A stretch of 64,000 nucleotides of DNA, taken from contig NZ_AP022870.1 in the NCBI RefSeq assembly GCF_011764545.1, positions 558,001 through 622,000 on the forward strand. The letters run 5' to 3'. A program made the translations under genes and the position numbers. Positions 26,231 through 35,822 of this stretch are shown here, piece after piece. The notes under the pieces are model-generated. The model was not told the DNA's origin. It saw only the letters and a program-made list of their open reading frames with translations, and did no database searches. How positions within the stretch are numbered: the first letter of the stretch is position 1; each line of letters starts with the position of its first letter. The stretch comes from Phytohabitans flavus. GTDB taxonomy: Bacteria; Actinomycetota; Actinomycetes; Mycobacteriales; Micromonosporaceae.

Positions 26231-27775
26231 ATGCACGCCAGGAGCGCTCTGCGTCTGTTCGCGGGGCTCGGGGTCGCGGCCACGCTCGTCGCGACCACCG
26301 CCATACCGGCCGCCGCACGGGCGGCCGCGGAGATCAGTGTCTTCTACGGCGACCTAACGGTCGCGGCGGACGGCCCAGGCAAGATCCAGGCCGCCTCGAT
26401 CTACGCCTCCGAGTCGGTGGTGCTCGACAAGCCGACCATGCGCTTCGACGCGACCGACCTCGCCGGGGTGGTGACGCTCTCCGAGGAAGTGAGCAGCGAC
26501 TGCGCGGAGGAGTCCGCGGGGATCTTCGTCTGCCAGTCCCCGTTCGATATCGAGTTGGACGAGTTCGGCATCGGCGGGCTCTTCGACGTCGTCATCACCG
26601 CCGCCCAGGGCGCGACCGAGGGCGCCGAGGGCACCCTCAAGCTCACACTCAGCGCGCCCGGAATCGAGCCCGTCAGCACGCAGGCGCGGGTCCGGGTCGG
26701 CGAGGGCGTCGACCTCGCGACCGACGAAGAGCCGGCGGAGGTCTCCAGCGCGCCGGGCGCGAACTTCGACGCGCCGCTGCGGCTGCGCAACGCGGGTGAG
26801 ACGGCGGCCGAGGGCGTGGCAGCCGTGTTCTTCGGCGGCTACGGCATCGAGTCCCGCACCCGCCACAGCAACTGCACGTACGAGGGCGACTACCTCAGGA
26901 CCTGCACGTTTGAGCAGGACCTTGCGCCCGGTTCCACGCACACCGCGTCGGTGGCCGCCCGGCTGCGCCCCGACACGTACGCGCCGGGCCACCAGGCGCT
27001 TGAGAACATCTGGATGACGCCGGCCGAGTTCGAGGACTTCGCCAAGTTCATCGAGGCCAATGGGTTCGACATCGGCAAGCCCGGCGACGGGCCGGCGCTG
27101 GCGCTTACCGAGGAAAGCGGGATCCAGGCGCGCAAGGCGCAGGCGGACAAGGACCCGCTGAACAACGGGACCTACGTTGACGTCACCGTCACCGGCGAAA
27201 ACGGGGCGGACCTGGAGGCGATCGGCACGGCGTTCGACGGCGCCGCCGGGAGCATCCACGAGACCAAGCTCGGCGTGGTCAACCACGGGCCGGCGGCGCT
27301 CGACAGCAGCCGTAGCGGCGAGACGATCACCCGCGTGATCGTGGACGTCCCGGCCGGTACGACGGCCGTCAAGGTGTCCGCCGACTGCCTCCCGTTCGCC
27401 GGTGAAAACCCGGACTGGGAGCAGCCGGGCAAGCCGGGCGCCCGCAAGTACCTGTGCAACCCCGGCTTCTTCCTGGCTCCGGGTGACGGGCTTGTGTTCC
27501 CGTTCTCCTTCCGGATCGACGAAGTGATCGCGGACGCCGCGGGCACGCTCACGGTGAACGCGCCGTGCGAGTGCTCGGGGGTCTTCACCCGGGACACCAA
27601 CAAGTCCAACGACGTCGCGAAGATCCTGGTCAACGGCACCGGTGGGGGCGGTGGCGGGCTCCCCGTCACCGGCACCTCCACCGGTATCGTCGCCGGGGCC
27701 GGCGCGCTCCTGCTGGTCGCGGGCGCTGTCGGGTTCGTGATCGCCCGGCGTCGCCGGATGCGCTTCGTAGCCTGA
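26231..27775 (+). CDS. LPXTG-type cell-wall-anchored surface protein
   Basis: 514 residues from the ATG at 26231. It has an N-terminal signal peptide ending near AARA. The long ectodomain has several beta-rich, CARDB/DUF11-like stretches (for example LRLRNAGETAAEGVAAVFF and LGVVNHGPAALD) and paired cysteines. A Gly run precedes the sortase motif LPVTG (about 477-481), a membrane helix, and a basic tail RRRRMR. A sortase should attach it to peptidoglycan. The sortase gene is not in the window. Ligand or function is unknown. Confidence 0.87.
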   Translation: MHARSALRLFAGLGVAATLVATTAIPAAARAAAEISVFYGDLTVAADGPGKIQAASIYASESVVLDKPTMRFDATDLAGVVTLSEEVSSDCAEESAGIFVCQSPFDIELDEFGIGGLFDVVITAAQGATEGAEGTLKLTLSAPGIEPVSTQARVRVGEGVDLATDEEPAEVSSAPGANFDAPLRLRNAGETAAEGVAAVFFGGYGIESRTRHSNCTYEGDYLRTCTFEQDLAPGSTHTASVAARLRPDTYAPGHQALENIWMTPAEFEDFAKFIEANGFDIGKPGDGPALALTEESGIQARKAQADKDPLNNGTYVDVTVTGENGADLEAIGTAFDGAAGSIHETKLGVVNHGPAALDSSRSGETITRVIVDVPAGTTAVKVSADCLPFAGENPDWEQPGKPGARKYLCNPGFFLAPGDGLVFPFSFRIDEVIADAAGTLTVNAPCECSGVFTRDTNKSNDVAKILVNGTGGGGGGLPVTGTSTGIVAGAGALLLVAGAVGFVIARRRRMRFVA

Positions 27776-27784
27776 TCAAACTCA

Positions 27785-27825
27785 GCGGCGGCTGCTGCTC
27801 GATCGCGTCGGGTAGCAGCCGCTGC
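27785..27825 (+). terminator. Hairpin after the LPXTG gene
   Basis: GCGGCGGCTGCT (27785-27796) and AGCAGCCGCTGC (27814-27825) form a 12-bp stem with one wobble and a 17-base loop, ten bases after the stop and before the MoxR gene. Confidence 0.6.
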
Positions 27826-27844
27826 GGGGTGCCGCGGTGGCATA

Positions 27845-28735
27845 GTGGATCGGGTGATCCCCGCCACTCCCGCCGCGCTGGCCGAGGCGCTCGCCGGCGT
27901 GGGTTACCTGGCCGACGACGGCCTCGCCATCGCCGGTCACCTGGCGCTCAAGCTGGGCCGCCCGCTCTTCCTGGAGGGCGACGCGGGGGTGGGCAAGACC
28001 GCGTTCGCGCAGGCCCTGGCATCGGCGACCGGGGCGCATTTCGTGCGGTTGCAGTGCTACGAGGGACTCGACGCGGCGCAGGCGCTCTACGACTGGGACT
28101 TTCCGCGGCAGATCCTGCACCTGCGTACCGTCGAGGCGGCGGCCGCCGCGGCCGGGGACAAACCTGACACGGCCGCGCTGGAGGCGAGCCTCTACGACCG
28201 GCGATTCCTCGTCGCCCGCCCGCTGCTCCAGGCGCTCGAGCTGAGCCCGTGCGTGCTGCTCGTCGACGAGATCGACCGGGCCGACGACGAGTTCGAGGCG
28301 TTCCTGCTGGAGATCCTCGCGGACGCCGCGATCACAATCCCCGAGCTTGGCCGGATCGCCGCCAAGACGCCGCCGCTGACCGTGCTGACCAGCAACCGCA
28401 CCCGCGAGGTGCACGACGCCCTCAAGCGCCGCTGCCTGTACCACTGGGTCGAGCATCCCAGCTTCGCCCAGGAGGTGGCGATCATCCGCTCGCGGCTTCC
28501 CGAGGTGACCGAGCGCCTGGCCGCGGACGTGGCAGGCGCGGTGCAGCGGATGCGCCGGCTCGACCTGATCAAGGCGCCCGGTGTCGCCGAGGCCCTCGAC
28601 TGGACCAGCGCGCTCGCCGCGCTCGGCGCCCGTGAGCTCGACCCCGACCTGGCCGCGGCGACGCTCGGCGCGGTGCTCAAGTACCGCGAGGACGGCGAGC
28701 GCGTGAAAGCGGCCCAGCCGTGGCTGGCGACCTGA
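27845..28735 (+). CDS. MoxR-family AAA ATPase (CoxD-like)
   Basis: 296 residues. The Walker A motif is GDAGVGKT (45-52), Walker B is VLLVDEID (137-144), and sensor motifs follow with LTSNRTREVHDALKRRC. MoxR ATPases work with VWA-domain proteins as chaperones that mature or load metals into enzymes; CoxD acts in CO dehydrogenase active-site assembly. It overlaps the next gene, a VWA protein, by 16 bases, which is the usual MoxR-VWA pairing. No CO dehydrogenase structural genes are in the window, so the client protein is unknown. Confidence 0.9.
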   Translation: MDRVIPATPAALAEALAGVGYLADDGLAIAGHLALKLGRPLFLEGDAGVGKTAFAQALASATGAHFVRLQCYEGLDAAQALYDWDFPRQILHLRTVEAAAAAAGDKPDTAALEASLYDRRFLVARPLLQALELSPCVLLVDEIDRADDEFEAFLLEILADAAITIPELGRIAAKTPPLTVLTSNRTREVHDALKRRCLYHWVEHPSFAQEVAIIRSRLPEVTERLAADVAGAVQRMRRLDLIKAPGVAEALDWTSALAALGARELDPDLAAATLGAVLKYREDGERVKAAQPWLAT

Positions 28736-29822
28736 CCTCGATCCTCGTCGGCTTCGCCCGCACCCTGCGCAACGCGGGCGTACAGGCGACCGGGGAGCGG
28801 GTCGAGGCGATGGTCGCCGCCGTCGACGCGCTGGACGTCACCCGGCCCGAGGACGCGTACTGGGCGGGCCGTCTCACGCTCTGCGGCGAGCCCGACGACC
28901 TGCCGGTCTACGACGCGGCGTTCGCCGCCTACTTCGGCGGACGCGCGCCCGCGAAGCCGCCGGCGCCGGTCCCGACCAGGCGGCGGGGGTGGCGCTCTTC
29001 GCCCAGCACCACCCGGACGGGGGTACCGCCGGCTCCCGGGACGACGACCTGGCGGTCGCGGCCAGCCCCGCCGAGGTCCTGCGCCGCCGCGACCTCGCCC
29101 TTCTCTCCACCGCCGAGCGCGAGGAGGTACGCCGCCTCGTGGCCCTGCTCGCCCCGGCCACCGCCGCCCGCCCGAGCCGCCGCCATCGCCCGGCCGCCGG
29201 TGGTGCGGTCGATCCGCCTCGCACGGTCCGGCGGATGCTCCGCCACCTGGGCGAACCGGCCCGGCTGGCCCGGCGGGAGCGGCGGGACAAGCCGCGCCGG
29301 CTGGTACTGCTGCTCGACGTCTCCGGTTCGATGGCGCCGTACGCGGACTCGCTTCTGCGCTTCGCGCACGCCGCGGTCCGCAGGCGGCCGACGCTGACCG
29401 AGGCGTTCACGCTCGGCACGCGGCTGACCCGGGTGAGCCGGGCGTTGCGCCACCGCGACCCGGACGGTGCCCTGCGCGCGGCCGGCGAGGCGATCCCGGA
29501 CTGGCACGGCGGTACCCGGCTGGCCGACTCACTGAAAGCCTTCCTGGACCGGTGGGGCCAGCGCGGCACGGCGCGCGGCGCGGTGGTGGTGCTCTTCAGC
29601 GACGGCTGGGAGCGGGGTGACCCGGCGCTGCTCGCCGCCCAGATGGCTCGCCTTTCCCGGCTGGCCCACCGGCTGGTGTGGGTCAACCCGCACCGTGGCA
29701 AGCCGGGGTACGAGCCGCTCGTCGCGGGCATGGCGGCCGCCCTGCCCTACCTGGACGACTTCGTCGCCGGGCACAGCCTCGCCGCGCTCGAGGACCTCGT
29801 CCGCGTCATCAGTCGATCATGA
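28720..29822 (+). CDS. VWA-domain protein (CoxE-like), one-base frameshift
   Basis: It begins with the GTG at 28720, overlapping the moxR end: MAGDLTSILVGFARTLRNAGV. The frame breaks at CCC 28971-28973; a fourth C gives PVPDQAAGVALFAQHHPDGG and runs to the TGA at 29822. The C-terminal VWA domain has an intact metal-ion-dependent adhesion site: DVSGSM, then a conserved Thr (GGTRLADSL) and SDGWERGD. It is the expected partner of the MoxR ATPase, binding the client protein through its metal site. Repaired length is about 367 residues, normal for CoxE-like proteins. Confidence 0.82.
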
Positions 29823-29875
29823 TGTTTCCGGCGCGTGACTGAGGGTAGGTTCCCGCCCGAGACGGGAGGTATCGC

Positions 29876-30510
29876 ATGAAGCTCGACCACTCCTTCAGCG
29901 TGCCGGTGCCGATGAAGGAGGCGTGGAGTGTGCTGCTGGACGTGCCACGGGTCGCGCCGTGCATGCCGGGCGCCACGCTAAGCGACTTCGACGGCCAGGA
30001 GTTCACCGGCACGGTCAGGGTGAAGGCCGGGCCGATGGTGCTCATATACGCCGGGAAGGGCCGCTTCGTCGAGCGTGACGAGGCGGCCCGCCGCATGGTG
30101 ATGGAGGTTTCCGGCCAGGACACCCGCGGGTCCGGCACCGCCGCCGCGACGGTCACCGCCACGCTCGCCCCGACGGTGACTCGACGAGGGTCGAGGTGTC
30201 GACGGACCTGACGGTGACCGGCAAGCCGGCGCAGCTTGACCGAGGGGTGATCGCGGACGTGGGCGGGCGCCTGACCAGCCAGTTTGCCGACCGCTTGGCG
30301 GCGGAGCTGGTGGCGCCCGCGCCGACGGTCGCGCTACTGGTGCAGGACGAGCCGGCGGCTCCGGAGACCCAGCCGGAGACCGAGGTCGAGCCGATCGACA
30401 TGCTCAAGCTGTCGGTCGGTACGGCCGCGGCCCGATACGCCGGGCTGATCGCGATCAGCGCCGGCGCCGTGGTCCTCACCTGGCTCGTGATCCGGGCCCT
30501 GCGTCGCTAA
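29876..30510 (+). CDS. CoxG-like SRPBCC protein with C-terminal membrane anchor, one-base frameshift
   Basis: The CoxG N-terminus MKLDHSFSVPVPMKEAW and PCMPGATL are clear in the first part. Adding one C to CCCC 30168-30171 joins it to DSTRVEVSTDLTVTGKPAQ and the rest of the START-like fold. A Pro/Glu-rich linker and a C-terminal membrane helix (YAGLIAISAGAVVLTWLVI) follow. In Oligotropha-type systems CoxG anchors CO dehydrogenase to the membrane. Here it follows coxD- and coxE-like genes but no coxMSL. Its stop overlaps the convergent DUF3224 gene by four bases. Confidence 0.82.
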
Positions 30511-30908
30511 TCGAAGCTGTACTCCAGTGTGTACGCGTGGCCGCCAGCCCCGTCCACGATGATCTGGCCGGCGCCGCGGATCGTGCGCAGGTCGCCGGTG
30601 CCGGAGTCGGGCACGATCGCCCAGTAGAGCGCCTGCCCGTCTGCGGCGTCGGCGGTGGCGTTGTGGTGCAGCACGAACGTGCCGGCCCGCCCGCCGACAG
30701 TGCCGCTGAACCGCTCGAACCCCACGTATGCGGAGGAGGTCTCCACCTGCGTCAGGCACATCAGGATGCGGGTGCTGCTCGTGCCGGTCAGGTCACCGGT
30801 GAACGTCTTCGTCACCTTCGCCTGCGACAGCGCCGCTCCCTCCGCCTCGTCGAAGGTCTCCTGGTCCCAGCCTTCTATGGTGAACGCGCCCTTGGCGTAC
30901 TCGGTCAT
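30507..30908 (-). CDS. DUF3224 domain protein
   Basis: 133 residues from the ATG at 30908 (MTEYAKGAFTIEGWDQ). It is a small beta-barrel family related to allene-oxide-cyclase-like folds. Visible landmarks are a KVTKTFTGDLTGTS strand, YVGFERFSGTVGGRAGTFVLHH and a terminal AYTLEYSFD. No catalytic function is established for the family. It stands alone, with its 3' end overlapping coxG by four bases. Confidence 0.8.
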   Translation of the reverse strand: MTEYAKGAFTIEGWDQETFDEAEGAALSQAKVTKTFTGDLTGTSSTRILMCLTQVETSSAYVGFERFSGTVGGRAGTFVLHHNATADAADGQALYWAIVPDSGTGDLRTIRGAGQIIVDGAGGHAYTLEYSFD

Positions 30909-30944
30909 GGCCGACAGCATGCCGCACCTACCTGACAACCTGTG

Positions 30945-31289
30945 TCAGGTAGGCCGCTCCCGCTTCGGGAGCTTGCTGACCACCGCCTCATAGGAGCCGT
31001 CGATCGCCTCGCGGAGCTCCTCGTCGGGGATCTTGCCGCCGGTGCGGAGCGAGTTCCACCCCGAGCGCCCGATGTACGGCATGACTGACGCGTCTTCCGG
31101 GTAGCGGGCCAGCCACTCGTCGGCCATCTCGCGGTTGGGCCCGCACTTGACGCCGACACCCGGCCCGCCGGACCCCAGGAAGGCGAAGATCTTGCTGCCG
31201 ACCTTCACCACGACGTCGCCCTCCCAGGGCTCGTCCTGCCACGCGCCGGGCTTGGCCAGGCAGTACGCCAGCAGCTCATCCCACGTCAT
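30945..31289 (-). CDS. YjbR/MmcQ-family protein
   Basis: 114 residues with the compact YjbR fold: an N-terminal helix (MTWDELLAYCLAKPGAWQDE), FAFLG strands, and the family signature MPYIGRSGWNSLR. Members have a CyaY/YjbR-like DNA-binding or nucleotide-associated fold of unknown role. It ends 37 bases before the DUF3224 start on the same strand, so the two may share a message. A second YjbR-type gene lies at 31780 on the other strand. Confidence 0.82.
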   Translation of the reverse strand: MTWDELLAYCLAKPGAWQDEPWEGDVVVKVGSKIFAFLGSGGPGVGVKCGPNREMADEWLARYPEDASVMPYIGRSGWNSLRTGGKIPDEELREAIDGSYEAVVSKLPKRERPT

Positions 31290-31293
31290 CGCA

Positions 31294-31701
31294 TCAGGCT
31301 ACGAGAAGGCCGACGCCGAGCGTGAGCGTGCCGGCGGCGAGGGCGGCGGCGCCCAGCCAGAGGATCCAGATGAAACGGTTGGGCTGGGTGAGGCCGCGTC
31401 CCGCGGACGAGGCGAAGAAACCGCCGGACATGAGGATCGCGGCCGCCGGCACGCCGAGCCGCGCGACCGAGTCGGCGACCCCGGTGAGGGTGGCCGAGTC
31501 GGCCAGGACCTGGCAGATCAGGCCGAGCGTGACGAGCACCCCGGCGTGGGCGTGGCCGGCCCGGGCGAACGCCTTCTGGAAGTCGGTCATGGGCACCTGG
31601 CCGCGCACGATCCTGGTCATGAACCAGCCGCCGAACTCGATCGTCACGATGGTCAGCAGCATCACGCCGGCGACGTACCGGCTCTCGTCGCTCAGCAGCA
31701 T
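31294..31701 (-). CDS. Four-helix integral membrane protein of unknown function
   Basis: 135 residues. The ATG at 31701 is chosen because GGAAGG lies eight bases upstream; an earlier TTG is less likely. Four hydrophobic segments are visible (about 10-33, 50-75, 82-103 and 112-135). Conserved-looking polar residues include an Asp/Glu in the first loop and a HAHAG motif entering helix 2. I recognise no family. It lies directly upstream of the YjbR gene, four bases from it, and is probably cotranscribed. Confidence 0.65.
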   Translation of the reverse strand: MLLSDESRYVAGVMLLTIVTIEFGGWFMTRIVRGQVPMTDFQKAFARAGHAHAGVLVTLGLICQVLADSATLTGVADSVARLGVPAAAILMSGGFFASSAGRGLTQPNRFIWILWLGAAALAAGTLTLGVGLLVA

Positions 31702-31779
31702 TGTGTTGCCTTCCTTCAATCTAGGCAGTGTCTAGTTACGGGCCGACCATAACACGAGGGGCAGCGGTACGGTAGGTCG

Positions 31780-32127
31780 ATGGTGACCGCCGATGACATC
31801 CGGCGGGTGGCGCTGTCCCTCCCGCGGGCCTACGAGGCGCTCGTGCGCGACCGGGTGAAGTTCCGGGTCGGCCAGATCGTGTTCGCGGCGCTCTCCCGGG
31901 ACGAGACCGAGATGGGCTTCGGCTACCCGAAAGAGGAGCGCGTCGCGCTGATCGCGGCCGAGCCGGACAAGTTCTTCATGCCGATCAAGTCGGACGAGCG
32001 CTACAACTGGGTGCGGGTGTGGCTCGCGAAGATCGACGAGGACGAGATGCGCGAGCTCGTCGTCGACGCGTGGCGGATGTGCGTGCCCAAGAAGGTCATC
32101 GCCGAGTACGAGGCGTCACTGCGCTGA
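31780..32127 (+). CDS. MmcQ/YjbR-family protein
   Basis: 115 residues. It starts MVTADDIRRVALSLPRAYE, the usual MmcQ opening, with the family's PDKFFMP and YNWVRVWL segments and a C-terminal helix (ELVVDAWRMCVPKKV). These proteins are proposed DNA-binding proteins, but functions are untested. It is monocistronic, convergent with cbtA, with a terminator hairpin between them. Confidence 0.85.
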   Translation: MVTADDIRRVALSLPRAYEALVRDRVKFRVGQIVFAALSRDETEMGFGYPKEERVALIAAEPDKFFMPIKSDERYNWVRVWLAKIDEDEMRELVVDAWRMCVPKKVIAEYEASLR

Positions 32128-32128
32128 C

Positions 32129-32152
32129 CCAGCTCCTGAGCGCTGGAGCTGG
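32129..32152. terminator. Bidirectional hairpin between the mmcQ-type gene and cbtA
   Basis: CCAGCTCC (32129-32136) and GGAGCTGG (32145-32152) form a perfect 8-bp stem with an eight-base loop in the 31-base convergent gap, so it can serve both transcripts. Confidence 0.55.
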
Positions 32153-32158
32153 TGGCGC

Positions 32159-32890
32159 TCAGGCCGCCACGGCCACCGGGACCCGGCGAGGCGTCAGCAG
32201 CAGGCCGAAGCTCAGCCCGAACACCGTCCACAGTGCCGCCAGCTCGGCCAGCGAGGCCAGCCGGAAGTCCCACAGCAGGGCGGCCGGGATGTCCGCCGGC
32301 ACGCTGTCGGGGGTGGCCGGCCAGGTCATGAGCAGCGCGGTGTACCCGACGGCCGCGACCGCGACGCCGATCGCCGCGCGGTAGGCCGGCGGCCACGGGC
32401 GTGCGGCCAGCCGGTCGTGCACGAGGAACGCGAGCCAGGTGATCGCGACCGCCGCCGCGATGAGCGTCAGGTACTGCACCGTACGCGCGGTGACCGTCTC
32501 CGGGTCGCCGACGCCGGGCGGGTTGGCGGGGTACTTGAGCCCGGGCAGCAACGCGAGCGTCGTGAAGCCGAGGAACGCCAGCAGCGCCGCGCGGCCGAAG
32601 TCGGTGGCGGCCGGCAGCCGGTGCCGCACACGGGCGAAAACCACGCCGACGACGAGCGCGAGGCAGACCGCGACGGCGATGGCCGCGATCATGCCGCCGA
32701 CGACCTGCGTGGAACGGCCGAACACCGGGTCTTCGTGCGTACTGCCAGCGGATCGGGCCTCTTCGATGACGAGCGCGTTGTCGATCTGCGGCTCGACGAC
32801 GGCCAGGGCGACGATCGAGGCGGCCACGCCGGCGAATAGCCCAGCGAGAGCCGCCCGGCGCAGCACGGCGCCGAGGGTGAGGGAAGTCAT
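32159..32890 (-). CDS. cbtA: CbtA family cobalt transporter subunit
   Basis: 243 residues with about six membrane helices. The family pattern is visible: an N-terminal LRRAALAGLFAGVAASIVAL helix, a loop with EDPVFGRSTQVVGG, LPGLKYPANPPGVGDPETV between helices, and a late WDFRLASLAELAALW. CbtA with CbtB forms a predicted B12-regulated cobalt uptake system. It follows cbtB by four bases and shares the upstream cobalamin riboswitch. This fits supply of cobalt to CobN. Confidence 0.93.
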   Translation of the reverse strand: MTSLTLGAVLRRAALAGLFAGVAASIVALAVVEPQIDNALVIEEARSAGSTHEDPVFGRSTQVVGGMIAAIAVAVCLALVVGVVFARVRHRLPAATDFGRAALLAFLGFTTLALLPGLKYPANPPGVGDPETVTARTVQYLTLIAAAVAITWLAFLVHDRLAARPWPPAYRAAIGVAVAAVGYTALLMTWPATPDSVPADIPAALLWDFRLASLAELAALWTVFGLSFGLLLTPRRVPVAVAA

Positions 32891-32894
32891 GGCG

Positions 32895-33083
32895 CTAGTG
32901 GCAGGGAACGCCGAGCGCGTGCCGCCCGTCGTGCGTGAACTCGTGGATCTGCTCGGCGAACGCCGTGCTGTTGAGCTGTAGCAACACGAATACCGCGAGC
33001 AGGGCGAAGGCGACGATCAGCCAGGCGGCGACGGGCACGTGAATCCGCGTGGCGGTGGACGCCTCGGCGGTGGGTGCGGCCAT
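32895..33083 (-). CDS. cbtB: CbtB, small cobalt transporter subunit
   Basis: 62 residues from the ATG at 33083. There is one membrane helix (WLIVAFALLAVFVLLQL) and a short outer tail with the metal-binding pattern HEFTHDGRHALGVPCH, containing four His and one Cys. The family is named for its cobalt link and B12 regulation. It lies 52 bases downstream of the riboswitch. Confidence 0.92.
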   Translation of the reverse strand: MAAPTAEASTATRIHVPVAAWLIVAFALLAVFVLLQLNSTAFAEQIHEFTHDGRHALGVPCH

Positions 33084-33134
33084 ATCGGGTGTTCCTCTCG
33101 TCCATGCCTCGTGGCGATGCGGTACAGCTGCCAC

Positions 33135-33280
33135 GGCCGGTCTCCTGGCTCCCGGATCGACACGCTCCCTCGACCTTCCCAGACCGTCGCCGGTCCAGTG
33201 GCGTTGCGGGGGAGCACTCCCCGGTCACAGTGGCGAGGACCACGCCGGAATTTCACCGGCTTCCCGAGCACCGTGGCTTC
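33135..33280 (-). promoter_or_regulatory. Cobalamin riboswitch upstream of cbtBA
   Basis: Reading the minus strand, the conserved cobalamin riboswitch elements appear in order: GGAAGCCGGTGAAATTCCGG, then CCTCGCCACTGTGACCGGGG, the B12-box-like GCCACTGG, GGGAAGG, and the closing GGGAGCCAGGAGACCGGCC. This is the long adenosylcobalamin class with peripheral domains. It should switch off cobalt import when B12 is plentiful. Confidence 0.93.
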
Positions 33281-33332
33281 GGCAGCGTAACTCCGAACGC
33301 GTGTTTGACGCCAGACCCGCGGCTGGGTCAGC

Positions 33333-35210
33333 ATGGCCGGCATGCCCGCCGCCTACCCGTTCTCCGCCGTCGTCGGCCTGGCCGACCTGCGGCTCGCGCT
33401 CCTGCTCACCGCCGTCAACCCGGCGATCGGCGGGGTGCTCGTGCGAGGTGAGAAGGGCACCGCCAAATCGACGGTCGTGCGCGCGCTCGCCACCCTCCTG
33501 CCCGAGCTGGACGTGGTCCGCGGGTGCCGCTTCGGCTGTGACCCGGCCGCGCCCGACCCGGAGTGTCCGGACGGCCCGCACGTCGGCGCCGCGCCGGTGG
33601 TGCGCCGCCGAGCGTCCCTTGTGGAGCTTCCGGTCGGCGCGACCGAGGACCGCGTGGTCGGTACGCTCGACATCCAGCGGGCGCTCGCCGAGGGCGTAAA
33701 GGCTTACGAGCCAGGGCTTCTGGCCACCGCCCATCGTGGACTGCTCTATGTGGACGAGGTAAACCTGCTCCCGGACCACCTCGTCGACCTGTTGCTCGAC
33801 GCGGCGGCGATGGGCCGGGCGCACGTCGAGCGGGACGGGGTGTCGGTCAAGCACGCCGCCCGCTTCCTGCTCGTCGGCACGATGAACCCGGAGGAGGGCG
33901 AGCCGAGGCCGCAGCTCGTCGACCGCTTCGGGCTCGTCGTGTCGGTGACGTCGCCGGACGAGCCCGGCCCTCGCGCCGAGGTGGTGCGGCGGCGCCTGGC
34001 GTACGACGCCGACCCGGACGGGTTCGCCGCGCGCTGGGCCGCCGAGGACGCGGCCCTGGCCGAGCGGATCGCGGCGGCGCGGGAGCGGTTGGCGTCGGTG
34101 GAGCTGCCGGACGGGGAGCTCGACCGGATCGCGCGTATCTGCCTGGCGTACGGGGTGGACGGGTTGCGCGCCGACATCGTGGTGGCGCGGGCAGCGCTGA
34201 CCCTCGCCGCGTGGCAGGGGCGCGGCGCGGTGACGGTGGAGGACGTACGGGACGCGGCTCGGCTCGCGCTGCCGCACCGGCGCCGGCGCGATCCGCTCGA
34301 CCCGCCTGGAACGGACGAGGAGCGGCTCGAGGAAACACTGTCCAATGAGGACCCAAGCCCGGAGCCCGATCCCGATCCTGAACCACCGAACGGTGGGCCC
34401 TCCGGGGAAGGGGCGCCGTCCGATGAGGACGGTGGGTCGGCCGAGCAGCCGGCGGCCGCACCTGGTCAGCCGTACCGGCCGCGGGTGCTGACGCTGCCGA
34501 AGACCGGGGAGCGGGCGCACGCCGGCCGCCGCTCGCTGGCCTACGCGCGGCGCGGTCGGGTGGTCGGTGCCCGCCTGCCGCAGGGTGCCGGCGCACCGCA
34601 CCTGCCGGCCACGCTCCGGGCCGCGGCCGCCCGGGGGAGCCGTACCGTCGCCCCGGCCGACCTGCGCGAGGCGGTACACGTCGGGCGGGAGGCCAACCTC
34701 GTGCTCTTCGTCGTGGACGCGTCCGGCTCGATGGCCGCCCGCCAGCGGATGTCCACGGTGAAGGCGGCGGTGCTGTCGCTGCTGCGCGACGCGTACCAGC
34801 GGCGGGACCGGGTGGGCATGATCACATTCCGGGGTACGGCGGCGGACGAGGTGCTCCCGCCGACCTCCAGCCACGAGGTCGGCGTCCAGCGGCTGGCCCG
34901 GCTCCGCACCGGTGGCCGTACGCCGCTCGCGGCCGGGCTGGAGGCCGCCGTCCGTACGCTGCGCACCGAGCGCCGCCGCGACCCGCGCCGCCGCCCGCTG
35001 CTCGTGCTCGTCACCGACGGCCGCAACACGGCGGGCGCCGACCCGCTGACCGTGGTGCCGTCGCTGTCGGGTACCGCCGCGGTGGTCGTCGACTGCGAGG
35101 GCGGCCCGGTGCGGCTGGGACTCGCCCGGCGGCTGGCGGTCGCGCTGGACGCGCCGTGCGTGCCGCTCGCCCAGCTCTCCGCCACCAACGCTCTGGGAAG
35201 GGTCGCCTGA
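33333..35210 (+). CDS. Magnesium/cobalt chelatase AAA-VWA subunit (ChlI-ChlD fusion type)
   Basis: 625 residues. An N-terminal AAA domain has the P-loop GEKGTAKS (39-46), four cysteines in the [14 protein letters not shown] insertion, and [10 protein letters not shown] as Walker B. An acidic Pro/Glu-rich linker (about 335-385) follows, then a C-terminal VWA domain with DASGSM (462-467). With CobN it would form the ATP-dependent cobaltochelatase that puts cobalt into hydrogenobyrinate diamide, replacing separate CobS/CobT. The next gene, cobO, overlaps its stop (TGATG). An ATG at 33342 is an alternative start. Confidence 0.92.
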   Translation: MAGMPAAYPFSAVVGLADLRLALLLTAVNPAIGGVLVRGEKGTAKSTVVRALATLLPELDVVRGCRFGCDPAAPDPECPDGPHVGAAPVVRRRASLVELPVGATEDRVVGTLDIQRALAEGVKAYEPGLLATAHRGLLYVDEVNLLPDHLVDLLLDAAAMGRAHVERDGVSVKHAARFLLVGTMNPEEGEPRPQLVDRFGLVVSVTSPDEPGPRAEVVRRRLAYDADPDGFAARWAAEDAALAERIAAARERLASVELPDGELDRIARICLAYGVDGLRADIVVARAALTLAAWQGRGAVTVEDVRDAARLALPHRRRRDPLDPPGTDEERLEETLSNEDPSPEPDPDPEPPNGGPSGEGAPSDEDGGSAEQPAAAPGQPYRPRVLTLPKTGERAHAGRRSLAYARRGRVVGARLPQGAGAPHLPATLRAAAARGSRTVAPADLREAVHVGREANLVLFVVDASGSMAARQRMSTVKAAVLSLLRDAYQRRDRVGMITFRGTAADEVLPPTSSHEVGVQRLARLRTGGRTPLAAGLEAAVRTLRTERRRDPRRRPLLVLVTDGRNTAGADPLTVVPSLSGTAAVVVDCEGGPVRLGLARRLAVALDAPCVPLAQLSATNALGRVA

Positions 35211-35812
35211 TGCCGCAGGGCAAGCCGGAGACGGTACCGGACGACGGGCTCACCACCCGCGAGCGGCGGCGCCAGCCCGTGCTCGCCGTCCACACCGGAC
35301 AGGGGAAGGGCAAGTCCACCGCGGCGTTCGGGATGGCGCTGCGCGCGTGGAGCGCCGGATGGTCCATCGTGGTCTACCAGTTCGTGAAGAGTCCGAAGTG
35401 GAAGGTGGGCGAGGAGGCGGCCCTGCGCGCGCTCGGTGAGACCGGCAAGGGCGGCGCGGTCACCTGGCACAAGATGGGTGAGGGCTGGTCGTGGATCCAG
35501 CGCCCCGGCACCGAGCGCGACCACGCCGCGGAGGCCGCCGAGGGCTGGGCGCAGGTCAAGCGCGACCTGGCCGCGGAAGCCTACCGGTTCTACGTGCTCG
35601 ATGAGTTCACGTACCCGATGAAATGGGGTTGGGTCGACGTCGCGGACGTCGTCGCGACGCTGCGCGACCGGCCCGGCTCGCAGCACGTGGTCATCACCGG
35701 GCGCGAGGCGCACGACGACCTGGTCGGCGCGGCCGACCTGGTCACGGACATGACGAAGGTCAAGCACCCGATGGACGCGGGACGCAAGGGGCAGCAGGGC
35801 ATCGAATGGTGA
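35210..35812 (+). CDS. cobO: Cob(I)yrinic acid a,c-diamide adenosyltransferase CobO
   Basis: 200 residues, CobA/CobO/BtuR family. The unusual P-loop is GQGKGKST (30-37), followed by AFGMALRAWSAGW, FVKSPKWKVGEE and VLDEFTYPMKWGW, all characteristic. It adds the 5'-deoxyadenosyl ligand to cobalt(I) corrinoids. Coupled to the chelatase gene by TGATG and followed ten bases later by cobB. Confidence 0.96.
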   Translation: MPQGKPETVPDDGLTTRERRRQPVLAVHTGQGKGKSTAAFGMALRAWSAGWSIVVYQFVKSPKWKVGEEAALRALGETGKGGAVTWHKMGEGWSWIQRPGTERDHAAEAAEGWAQVKRDLAAEAYRFYVLDEFTYPMKWGWVDVADVVATLRDRPGSQHVVITGREAHDDLVGAADLVTDMTKVKHPMDAGRKGQQGIEW

Positions 35813-35822
35813 CAGGCTCGGC

